Positions 31,549 through 40,845 of a stretch of DNA of 64,000 nt are shown one piece after another. The translations under genes were made by a program, and so were the position numbers. Within the stretch, counting starts at the first letter, position 1; the number at the start of each line of letters is the position of its first letter. Source of the stretch: Mantamonas sphyraenae (Eukaryota > CRuMs > Mantamonadidae); assembly GCA_026936335.1 (NCBI GenBank), contig JAPMXV010000044.1:186001-250000 (forward strand). Direction: 5' to 3'. The notes below the pieces were generated by a model. It was not told the origin of the DNA. It ran no database searches and saw only the letters and a program-made list of their open reading frames with translations.

Positions 31549-32895
31549 ATGCGAACAGCAATTGTTTGCCTTGTGTGTGCGCTTGTGGTCGCAGCAGCTG
31601 GAGCAGCTGTGCAGTCAGAGGCACCTGTGCCGAATGCCGGCAAGGAGATGGTGCGTGGAGTCAATCTGGGCGGATGGTTCGTTCTGGAGCCGTGGATTCT
31701 GCCGGACCTTTTCGAGGACGCCAACAAGCTTGTGGGCTGGGCTGGCGAGGGCCCCTACCCTATTGTGGACGAGTGGACGTGGTGGGCCCATGTGGCCAAG
31801 TACCCATCGCTGGGAGACACGCTGGAAAAGCACTGGGAGACGTGGGTCACGCAGGAGCACCTGGAAACGGTGCAGCGCGCAGGCATCACGCATCTGCGCA
31901 TCCCCGTAGCGTACTGGTACTTTGAATCCAACGTTTCGCAGTCGGGCGAACCGTTTGCAAACGGCGCAGAGCGATTCCCGCGAGCGCTGGCGCAGCTGAA
32001 GCACGTGGTGAACGATTGGGCGGCGCCGCTGGGACTGAAGGTTCTCATTGATTTGCACGCAGCTCCAGGGAGCCAGAACGGGTTTGACAACAGCGGCAAG
32101 CGGGGCGGAATCAACATTCTGAATGGGGACAACACGACACGGTGGGAGCAAGCCGTAGGGGCCATGACAGCATGGAGCACGGCCAACCTGAACTCAGAGG
32201 CGTTGTGGGGCTTGGAAATCCTCAACGAACCTGCTGGCTTCTATCCGTGGATGTGGGATGCAGTGAAGAAGACCATCAATCCGCAGGGTTACCAGCAGGT
32301 GCGCACGTCAAACAACGCATCCAAGGTTGTGTTCCAGACGGCATTCCAGCCGCTGAGCAACGAACCGCGATACACTCCGCCAGCCTTCCAGGACGTCTGG
32401 TTCGACGACCACAACTACCAAGCGTTTGGCGTGGATTGGAACTCGCTCGCGTGGCAGCCGGACGGATGGGGCACACATCTGGACCGCACCTGCGCCATGG
32501 CAGCCACATACGCGGCAGCACCAACGCCGACCTTTGTGGGCGAGTTCTCCTTGGCCGTCACCGACTGCACCATCTTTCTCGCCAGTGGCATGAACGGCGG
32601 CTGCAACATGACGGCGGATCCCACGTGCCGCTACCTGCCCACACCGACGCGCATGGGTCACGCAGACACCTGCGACTTCTACAATCAAAACTACGAGGAG
32701 CTGCCACCGGCGTACACCACCTTTCTCAACGAGTTTGTGCGTGCGCAGATGGACGCCTTTGAGGCTGGAAACGGTTGGATCTTTTGGAACTTTCGCACAC
32801 AGAACGCCCATGCCCCAGCTTGGGATTTCCTTCTCGGTCTGGAGCAAGGTTGGATCCCGGCCGACGTGGCCAACCGTGAGCGATTCTGCCACTGA
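31549..32895 (+). CDS. Secreted GH5 exo-beta-1,3-glucanase-like glycosidase
   Basis: A single-exon gene of 448 aa. The start at 31549 gives a signal peptide, MRTAIVCLVCALVVAAAGA. The mature protein begins with the GH5_9-type block KEMVRGVNLGGWFVLEPWI, then HLRIPVAYW, LIDLHAAPGSQNGFDNSG, and LWGLEILNEPAGF, which holds the acid/base Glu. The nucleophile Glu is in TPTFVGEFSLAV. The end has IFWNFRTQNAHAPAWDF. These features match fungal EXG1-type glucan 1,3-beta-glucosidases. Secretion suggests digestion of fungal or algal cell-wall glucan, or remodelling of the cell's own cyst wall. It converges on the PB1-domain gene. Confidence 0.92.
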   Translation: MRTAIVCLVCALVVAAAGAAVQSEAPVPNAGKEMVRGVNLGGWFVLEPWILPDLFEDANKLVGWAGEGPYPIVDEWTWWAHVAKYPSLGDTLEKHWETWVTQEHLETVQRAGITHLRIPVAYWYFESNVSQSGEPFANGAERFPRALAQLKHVVNDWAAPLGLKVLIDLHAAPGSQNGFDNSGKRGGINILNGDNTTRWEQAVGAMTAWSTANLNSEALWGLEILNEPAGFYPWMWDAVKKTINPQGYQQVRTSNNASKVVFQTAFQPLSNEPRYTPPAFQDVWFDDHNYQAFGVDWNSLAWQPDGWGTHLDRTCAMAATYAAAPTPTFVGEFSLAVTDCTIFLASGMNGGCNMTADPTCRYLPTPTRMGHADTCDFYNQNYEELPPAYTTFLNEFVRAQMDAFEAGNGWIFWNFRTQNAHAPAWDFLLGLEQGWIPADVANRERFCH

Positions 32896-32934
32896 GAGAA
32901 GCGAGAGAAAGACATGCATTCCATGCCATTCACC

Positions 32935-34094
32935 TCATTGCTCGCTGTTTGTTTCCTCCTCCTCGTTCGCTGCCGCTTGCTTTGCCCGTGCCTTGGCCAG
33001 CTCTTCCTTTTCCTCATCCGTCATCTGCACAACCGGCGTCGCCTGGTAAGCGTTGTACATGCCCGATCCCACCATGCCTGGGAACAGGTCTGCCAAATGC
33101 TCACACAGGCCGTCCAAGGAATGCAGGTGGTAGAACGCTGCTCCTGTGTGCTGGCCACGATGGTGTCGCACGTGCGAGTCAAACACCGCAAATTCGCCTT
33201 TGTCTGGATCCATGATGAGCAGGATGGATTCGAGATGGCAGGTGAATACGGCACAGATGGGTGTGTCGCGTTCCCAGCCGTCGATCATGGAGGACAGCTG
33301 CTTCTGGAAAATCTTCAGGGCAACTCGTCGCGTTTGCGGGACTCCCCCTTGCCGGATGCGATCCTCGACCATGCGCAGCTCCGCGTCGTACGCAGGGATA
33401 ATAGAGAGCACCTCCATGGTGGCTGCGTGTTCCACCTCGCGCTCCTGAGCTCCAGCGGCCTCGAAGCAGGCCATGCCGTGATCCAGGATCGAGTCCACAA
33501 GCTCCACAGTCATGCCGCCGTCGATCAGCGAGCCGTCGTCAATGAACCTCTTGGCTGCTTCGACGCAGAAGAACGTGCATGCGCTCTTGCCGTTGGTGAA
33601 AGAGAACTGGGAGCGCTCGGAAGCGACGACATCGACATCGCCGTCAAAGTTTTCGTGTTCCGTGGTGGATTTGCGAATGGCATGGTCTGGCAGCGTGGTT
33701 GTCTTTTGGTGGCTGGGATGCACAGTACTGCTGCTTGCCCCGCTGCCGGTACTGCTGCTGCTGCTGTTACTGCTGCTGCCCCCAGAGGTCTTGTGGGCTG
33801 GACAAGAGGGTGAGCGTCAACGCAAACGTCCCCAGGATTGAAAACCAACGTACGTGTCACCTGCAATCGCAGCACACTGTCCTTGTACAAATCTTTGGCC
33901 TCGTCCCACTCAATGTCGCGTGTGATTGTGCACAGGTCGCCATCCTCGTCGAGATACTTGATCGAATACTCCAGGCCGACGCCAAAGCCAAACTTGTGCT
34001 CCACAATGGTTGCAAAGTCGTCGTACGAAGTGTCACCTTCGACTCGGAACTTGTAGATTTGCTCTGCAAAGCGCAGCTTGATCAGGATGGACAT
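32935..34094 (-). CDS. PB1-domain protein with possible cysteine-protease-like C-terminal domain
   Basis: Two exons, 34094-33854 and 33797-32935, giving 367 aa; the C|CC split gives LRLQVTPHKTSGG. Residues 1-80 are a PB1 domain: MSILIKLRFAEQIYKFRVEG with the basic-cluster Lys, and YLDEDGDLCTITRDIEWDEA, the acidic OPCA motif, so it could hetero-oligomerise both ways. A Ser/Gly linker follows. The C-terminal domain contains FTNGKSACTFFCVEAA, ICAVFTCHLES and FAVFDSHVRHHRGQHTGAAF. The spaced Cys, then Asp-Ser-His-x-Arg, resembles papain-fold deubiquitinase-like proteases found in some protist and viral proteins; this is inference from motif shape only. The tail is Lys/Glu-rich. It is head-to-head with ORC1, 102 bp between ATGs. 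Confidence 0.75.
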
Positions 34095-34196
34095 GCAGCG
34101 GGACTCTTTGGCAGCGACGGCGCGCTCGCAGATCGTGCCAGCAGAACTCTTCGGTTGCGCAGACACACCTGCAATCAATTGCCACGGCTGTCCACA

Positions 34197-36221
34197 ATGC
34201 GGAGGAGCCGCCGTACGCGTGCGCAACAGACTGCGTCGACAAGAGGGGACGAAGCGGAAGGCACGCCACCGACCAACGAGGCGCAGGAGCCTGTGCGGAC
34301 GAGGAGAAGCACACGCACACGCACACGCGCAGCACAGACAACCAAGGCAGACGTGGATGCAGACAAGGGTAGAACGAATTTCAGCGACAGTGGAAATGGG
34401 AGAGAAACACGTCGTTCAGGCCGCGGGCGATCACAGCGCACAGACGCAAAGCAGACGGCACAGACAAAGACACGGAACACACGGAACACACGTGCAAGCA
34501 CACGTCTCAACTCATCGGTACCACCATCATCACCCACAAACACAAAGGGGCCCACAACACGTGGCAAGCGCACACGCAGCGGACGGCGAATCGCAGCGCG
34601 AGCTCCTTCCCCTCTGGCGTCGTCATCCGAGGACGAGAGCGACAAGGAGGATGCGGAGGATGAGTGGAAGCCAGACGATCGAGATGATACAAGCTACCAC
34701 GACGACGACGACGAGGAGCTGCAGGATGAACTGGTGCAGGATGATTTGGAGCTCGACTACGAACCAGCAAGCGATGACGACAGCGACGAAGACGACATGC
34801 TGACCATTACTGTGGCGCCGAGAAAACGTAAGAACAGTGTCCAAAGACGCAAAACGCGCAAGAGCAGCCCTCCCAAGCGCAAACGCAGGCGTCACTCCAG
34901 CGCCGACTCGTTCGATCCTGGTGACGCGCCTGAGCTGGAAGACTTTTCACCCACCAAGGCAGGGGTGACGTCAACGTCTTCCTCCTCCTCCTCCTCCTCC
35001 TCCTCCACCACCACCACCACCACCACCAGGAATGACGCAGAGACGCTGGCGCTCGTCAAGGCGCAGCTGCAGTTGTCTGCGATTCCTGCGTCGATGCCAT
35101 GTCGCGAAAACGAGCGCCGGCAGATCCTGCGGTTTGTAGAGAGTGGAATTGAACAGGGCGGTGTGGGACACGCATTGTACATTTCGGGAGTGCCTGGGAC
35201 AGGCAAGACAGCGACGGTGCGGGAGGTTGTACGCACGCTGCGGAAGCGGCAACGGGCAGGCAAGCTGGATGACTTTGTGTTTGTGGAGCTTAATGGCTTG
35301 AAGCTACAGCGATCGGAAGAGGCTTACCGCACGATCTTTGCCAGTCTGACTGGCAAACGGGCACAGACGTCACGAGCTCGCGAGGAGCTGACGCGGCTGT
35401 TCAAAAGCTCGCAGGAACGCAAGGTGACGGTTGTGCTTGTGGACGAGCTGGACGCACTGGTCACACGTAAGCAAACAGTGCTTTACAACCTGTTTGATTG
35501 GCCATCGCTGCCGCATGCGCACCTGGTGGTCATAGGCATTGCCAACACAATGGATCTGCCGGAACGCCTGCTACCCAAGATTAACAGCCGCATGGGGCTC
35601 ACACGCATCTCGTTTGCACCATACAACCGTATGCAGCTGCAGCAGATTGTCAGCGAGCGTCTGCAGAGTACAGGAGCGTTTGACGACGAGGCGATCGAGT
35701 TTTCCGCACGCAAGATTGCGGCCATTTCGGGCGACTGCCGGCGCGCACTGAACATCTGTCACCGAGCAACAGTTCTGGCACAGGAGGATCTGGAGGAGGG
35801 GAAGCTGGAGCAGCTGCGGGTGACGCACAAGCACGTGCAGCGCGCCGTGGACGAAATGTTTTCGTCTAGCATGGTGCGTGCCATCCAGCACGCCAGCCAG
35901 CAGGAGAAAATGTTTCTGTGCAGCATGCTCATGGGCATGCGCCTCGAGGACACCAAGCAGATCTCATTCCGCGCAGTATGCAGGCGCCACCTCGAGCTCT
36001 GCTGGACGTACAATCTGAATCCGCCGTCTTCGTCTGCTCTCACGGGCATTGTCGACCGCCTGGCCTCCTGCCGCCTAGTCAACCTCGAGAGTGCCCACGC
36101 ACATCTCGATCAGCGCCTTTCGCTCAATGTGGATGACGAGGATGTGCACTACGCCCTTTCCAGCGCCCATCCCATGGGGACCCTCCTTGACAGGCAGCAG
36201 CGTGCACTGGAAAGTAGTTGA
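34197..36221 (+). CDS. ORC1: Origin recognition complex subunit 1 (AAA+ ATPase)
   Basis: A single-exon frame of 674 aa. The first 280 residues are low-complexity: Arg/Thr-rich basic, then acidic, then Lys/Arg-rich, ending in Ser and Thr runs encoded by TCC and ACC repeats (34980-35030). The AAA+ core starts at ASMPCRENERRQILRFVES, with Walker A GVPGTGKTATV (about residue 330), Walker B VVLVDELDALVT, sensor 1 GIANTMDLPERLL, and the arginine-containing KINSRMGLTRISFAPY. The lid with sensor 2 is ISGDCRRALNICHRA. A winged-helix domain closes the protein. This organisation is that of ORC1/Cdc6; the length and long basic N-terminus favour ORC1. No BAH domain is visible, unlike in animal or yeast ORC1. 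Confidence 0.9.
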   Translation: MRRSRRTRAQQTASTRGDEAEGTPPTNEAQEPVRTRRSTRTRTRAAQTTKADVDADKGRTNFSDSGNGRETRRSGRGRSQRTDAKQTAQTKTRNTRNTRASTRLNSSVPPSSPTNTKGPTTRGKRTRSGRRIAARAPSPLASSSEDESDKEDAEDEWKPDDRDDTSYHDDDDEELQDELVQDDLELDYEPASDDDSDEDDMLTITVAPRKRKNSVQRRKTRKSSPPKRKRRRHSSADSFDPGDAPELEDFSPTKAGVTSTSSSSSSSSSSTTTTTTTRNDAETLALVKAQLQLSAIPASMPCRENERRQILRFVESGIEQGGVGHALYISGVPGTGKTATVREVVRTLRKRQRAGKLDDFVFVELNGLKLQRSEEAYRTIFASLTGKRAQTSRAREELTRLFKSSQERKVTVVLVDELDALVTRKQTVLYNLFDWPSLPHAHLVVIGIANTMDLPERLLPKINSRMGLTRISFAPYNRMQLQQIVSERLQSTGAFDDEAIEFSARKIAAISGDCRRALNICHRATVLAQEDLEEGKLEQLRVTHKHVQRAVDEMFSSSMVRAIQHASQQEKMFLCSMLMGMRLEDTKQISFRAVCRRHLELCWTYNLNPPSSSALTGIVDRLASCRLVNLESAHAHLDQRLSLNVDDEDVHYALSSAHPMGTLLDRQQRALESS

Positions 36222-36678
36222 GACAATGAAGGAAGGAGAAATAGCAATAGGTGATTTCATTTGTGTCCCAAAGTGATCTGTCGACAGGCTCTGCGTTTCC
36301 CCCAGACAGCAAGCTGGCAAGGCAGACGGGCCGGCGAGCGACACACAAGCACACACACACCCCGGACGAAGCAGCCAGCGCCTGCATACGAAACAGCACT
36401 CCATGCGCGCGGCCTCGTGGCCAAATGCATAGTCTCTCGTGTGCGTTTCTTGCAGAGCTGGTTCCGTTCGGGTGGTCGTGTCTTGGCTTTGTCTCGCGTG
36501 TCCTCTGTGGCTGCTGCTCACTTGCTCTGCTTGCTGCTGGTCCAGAGTCGGTCTCCAGTTCCACTTGCGACTGGTCATGCTGCTCTCAGCGCAAGGCAGA
36601 GGAAGGCGGCGTGCCGCGCAGGCCCAAAGGGGCGCTGTGCAGCAGGCGGCCGTCCGTTGCTCTTGGCGGCTGGTTGAT
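36222..36678. other. Intergenic region between ORC1 and the intronless Rac copy
   Basis: 457 bp between two convergent stop codons, the longest convergent gap seen outside the island. I see no gene. The last 13 nt before the Rac stop match the sequence just after the stop of the other Rac gene, then similarity ends. Confidence 0.5.
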
Positions 36679-37257
36679 TTAGAGCAGGATGCACTTCTTG
36701 CTCTTCTTGGGCTGCTTGGCGGGCATCAGCACAGCGCGGATGGCCTCGTCAAACACGTTCTTCAGACCCTTCTGAGTCAGGGCCGAGCACTCCAGGTACT
36801 TCACGCTGTTGATCTCCTTGGCCATCTGCAGACCCTGCTGGTACGTGATCGGCGCAAGGCCCTTCTCGTTCAGCTTGGCAATCGTGTCCTTGTCGTCACG
36901 CAGATCCAGCTTCGTGCCCACCAGAATCGACGGTGTGCCCGGTGCGTGGTGCGAGATCTCAGGGTACCACTTGCTCTTGACGTTCTCGAACGACGACGGC
37001 GAGATCAGCGAGAAGCAGATCAGGAACACGTCCGTCTGCGGGTACGACAGCGGGCGCAGGCGATCGTAATCCTCCTGTCCGGCCGTATCCCACAGACCCA
37101 GGTTGATGGGCTTGCCATCCACCATCACGTTGGCGCTGTAGTTGTCAAACACCGTCGGGATGTACTCTCCCGGGAAGGCGTTGGTGGTGTACGAGATCAG
37201 CAGACAGGTCTTGCCCACTGCTCCGTCTCCGACGACGACACACTTGATGCTCTGCAT
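36679..37257 (-). CDS. Rac-family small GTPase, intronless copy
   Basis: A 192-aa frame with no intron, starting [20 protein letters not shown] and ending KKSKKCILL. The protein is identical to that of the gene at 29348-30508, with all G-box motifs, the Rho insert and the CAAX box intact. The 582-bp intron of the other copy is exactly absent: codon 5 (AAG) joins codon 6 (TGT) directly. Beyond the stop about 13 nt are still shared (AATCAACCAGCCGC-type sequence); upstream of the ATG no similarity is seen. It therefore looks like a recent cDNA-derived copy, or a gene converted by one. Whether it is expressed depends on its own 577-bp upstream region. Confidence 0.93.
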   Translation of the reverse strand: MQSIKCVVVGDGAVGKTCLLISYTTNAFPGEYIPTVFDNYSANVMVDGKPINLGLWDTAGQEDYDRLRPLSYPQTDVFLICFSLISPSSFENVKSKWYPEISHHAPGTPSILVGTKLDLRDDKDTIAKLNEKGLAPITYQQGLQMAKEINSVKYLECSALTQKGLKNVFDEAIRAVLMPAKQPKKSKKCILL

Positions 37258-37834
37258 GTTTTTGGTTGGGTTTGGTTTTTTGTTCAGGGAATTCGCAAAC
37301 GCGAGTTTGTTTGGCTTGTTTAGGTTTTTGGCGCGGGTAGCTTCGTAGCTGTTGCTTTCGATGTATGTGGAGTCAGATCAGTCGTAAAAACGAGGCGATG
37401 TGATGTCCACTTGAAAGGGGGGTTGAGAGAAAGGTTTTGTAGTTCTTCCGGTTGGGTTGGTCGGCGAGGGGCACCGCAACCCCTTTCTTTTTGAACCGCC
37501 CCGCGCGGAATTCCGCGTTTTTCCCGCGCTCCATTTCGCTTCACAAAACACCTTTCACACTCCAACAACATCCTCCTGCATCTTGATACATGCCCAGGCC
37601 TACGTGGCAACCGTTCATGAGACTCTAATGTCCCCTCCAAGGCCGCATATAGCACTTTGACAAAGTTGCGCTGGACCTTCACCGCCTTCTGCGGCCTTCT
37701 GCATTCTCTTCAGCACCCAAGAGCCGACCCTCTCTCCTTCTCTGCCAATTTCCACCCCTCCTGCACACCTCCGACATGTCTCGTCATCTTGAACGCGCCG
37801 CATCGCGCGGCCGCAACCCACGCAACCACCTGCC
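37258..37834. other. Divergent promoter region between the Rac copy and NCBP1
   Basis: 577 bp between divergent start codons. T-rich near the Rac ATG (37255-37330), then GC-rich with short pyrimidine runs towards NCBP1. No gene recognised. Confidence 0.5.
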
Positions 37835-40800
37835 ATGGAATCTGCCCCTCCACCCATCTCCAGCAGTGGTGCAAGGCCATTTGTAGGCTCCCTTGACGAC
37901 TACGCACGCTCCAAGCGTCAGGACCGCGAGCAGGGCGCCCCTTCCGAACGTCACGACCGCTCCTCACGCGACCACGACCGCCACGACAACCGCAGAGGCC
38001 GCCGTGACTCCTTTGACCGCCACGACAACCACCGTGGAGGCAGACGCGACCATCACGCGCGTGGACGTGGACGTGGACGTGGACGTGGACGAGGACGAGG
38101 ACGAAACTCACGCGAACGATTCGTCGCTCGCACTCCCGAGGTACCTTCCACGTGACCCCTGCCATCTCCGTTTCTTTCACGCGGCCCGCACCCGCGCTCA
38201 CAACTCCCCATCCGTACCACCCACCATTTCCTTCCCCCGCGCACACACACACTTCTTCTATCCCGCGCCGCACAGGAGCAAATCAAGGCCGACATCACCT
38301 TGCTCGGCGATTGCCCGCCCTCTCGCCTCGAAACAGACATCGACTCGCTTGCACGTTCGCTCCTGCCCAACCTCGCCGACCATGGCGACCTCATCGTCGA
38401 CACCATCCTCGAGTGGTACGTCTTCATTCCCGTGCGTCAGCCCCGTCTCTCTGTGCATGTCCTGACACACACGCCACCACCCCCGCAGTGCCCTCGGCCT
38501 CTCCACAAAGACCACCGTGTACGCCACCCTCATTGGCCTCATCAACGTCCAAGTGTACCAGTTTGGCCGAGACTGTGTCGTCCTCACAGCCGAGCAGCTT
38601 CAGGCCGCTCTCAACGACGGTGATCACCTGCGCACAAAGCTCGCCCTCCGCTTCCTCTGCTGTCTCGTCAACGCGAATGCCGTCACTGCAACCTCTGTCC
38701 TTGCCCTCCTCGAAAGCCTTGTCCAGGCGGGCATCCAGGCACCAGGCACCACGCCGTACAAAGCCGACTTTTTCGCCTGGCTCATCCTCTCCGCCCTCCC
38801 CTGGTGTGCCACTGAACTCAACACCCAGCGCGCCAAGCGCTTTGACGAGCTGCTCGACAGCATTGGGGCCCATTGTGAGGCCCGCAGTGCTGGCGTCAAC
38901 GCCGTTCTGCGCTTGTTTCCAAAGCTCGACTCCTCCGAGGACTTTGTGCACACCCTGTGGCTTGCCGCCAAGCAGCAAAAGGCTGCCAACTGGAAAGAGA
39001 TGTCTGTCATTGTGCATCCTTACCGTGTGTTTGACGTCGACATGCGCAACGCCGTCCAGCACCGCATTCCCGACGTTGTCCTCGACACACACTCTGCCGT
39101 CTTCTACCCGCCCGCCGCAGAGACCTTTCGCATCTTTGACCCCGCCGACAGTGAGGCATCCTTTACCCCACTCGAGCGCTTTGTCATTGAGCAGCTCATC
39201 CGTGACGTCCTCGTCGAGTTTTACTCCCAGCGCGACGATATTGTCCGCTTCCTCCGCAACCTGCCCACCGCCGGCGCCGCCTACGAGCTCATCCTCATGG
39301 AGACGCTGTTTGCCGAAATGCTGCGTGTGCCCCGCTCCGTGTTCCCCACCGCCTTTTACTGCTCCGTCGTCGTCGACCTGTGCAAAGCAGACCCGCAGAC
39401 GTTTGGGCCCGTTGTCGGACGCACCATCTTCTCTCTGTATGATATGCTCAACGACATGGACATCGAGGTGCTCGAGCGCTTTTCCGAGTGGATGGCCCAC
39501 CACCTCAGCAATTTTGACTTTCAGTGGGATTGGGACATGTGGGCAGACGACGCCTTTGGCACAGACGCACCCCTCCACCGTGAATTTATTCGCCAAACTA
39601 TCAACCGCTGCCTTCGTCTCTCCTACGACGAGCGTATCCTCGACGTCCTCCCGCAGCGCTTTGCCGACGAATTCCTCCCCACCTCGGAGCCCTACAACCC
39701 GCTCACAGGCGCAGGGGCTTTTGAGCTGACCCCGGCCGCCTCCACCACCATCGTCATGGCCGACGATGCCATGGACGAGGAAGACCAAGCCACGTCCAGC
39801 AGCGCAGCTGCCGCTGAAGCCGATGCCCACGCAGAGGATGCCGACGACAAACAGGACAATGGCAACGACGACCACAACGACTCGCAGTCCGCATCTCTCA
39901 CACAAGACCAACAGGCGCTCATGGACAAAGCAACGCAACTTGCCGAAAAGGTGCGTGCCAAGGAGGAGGCCGACAGCACGCTGACCTGGCTACAGGACAC
40001 GTGTGCAGGCTCTGCCAACGATATGGCAACCGTGGTCGGCCTCGTGCTGTTGCACCTGAGCACACGCAGTGTCAGCCACGTAGTCAACATGCTCCAAGAG
40101 TATGCAACTGTGTGTGCAGCTGTGTTTGGACACGACGAAGACCTGCGCCAGCACCTGCTCTGCCTGGCCCACGCGTGCTGGTCCGCAAACACCCGCAGCC
40201 TCGTCCTCTTTGTCGATGCCCTCGTCAAGGAACAGTGTGTCAGCGCACAGGACGTCGTCGCCTGGCTCTTTTCCAACGACATGGCCGACGACCTCATCCG
40301 CGACCACCCGTGGCGCATCCTTCACAACGTCATCGACAAGAATCTCCACGTCCAGCGCAACGCCCAGTTCCGCATGGAGGACCTCACACGCGAGCTCGAG
40401 GACGCCCAACAGCGCGTTTCCTCCTCCTCCTCCTCCTCCTCCTCCTCTGACAACGACAACGACAACGATGCTGAAGAAGCACTCGAGCGCCTCCAGGCAG
40501 ATATCAAGCGGCACGAACACAAACTCACCGAGATTGAACGTGCCCACAAGGATCTCTTCCTCATCACCTTCCAACGCCTCATCCTCCTCCTTGACGAATA
40601 CCTCTCCTCGCTCGGCGATTCCAAGGGCGACACGCCCGCCGCTGAGGAGGGCGCCGACGCGGCAACTGTCTTTGACCTGCGCGCTCACATCTACCTCGGG
40701 CACCTCGTACAGGTCGGTCGCAAGTACAGCCGTCAAATCGCCGTCTTTATGTCCACTCTCGACACTCTGCTCCTGGGCGGTGACGTCGACTCGCGCATTG

Positions 40801-40838
40801 CAGACGTCTTTTCACATCTCAAGGCCATTGCAGCCTGA
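37835..40838 (+). CDS. NCBP1: Nuclear cap-binding protein subunit 1 (CBP80)
   Basis: Three exons: 37835-38140, 38276-38415 and 38489-40838, giving 931 aa (human 790). The junctions restore TPEEQIKADITLLGDCPPSR and ILECALGLSTKTTVYATLIG, the first MIF4G repeat of CBP80. Later blocks include LVNANAVTATSVLALLESLV, FSEWMAHHLSNFDFQWDWD followed by MWADDAF, and REFIRQTINRCLRLSYDERI, all characteristic of NCBP1. The first 100 residues are Arg/Asp/His-rich and end in an (Arg-Gly)n run encoded by a GGACGT-type repeat (38060-38105), a likely RNA-binding and arginine-methylation segment. With CBP20 it binds the m7G cap of nascent RNA. The convergent calpain stop is 7 bp away. Confidence 0.9.
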
Positions 40839-40845
40839 TCACACG

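Noticed and set aside
38424-39938. 504-codon minus-strand frame antisense to NCBP1
   Set aside because: The plus strand carries conserved CBP80 blocks; the antisense translation is Gly/Val-rich with no motif.
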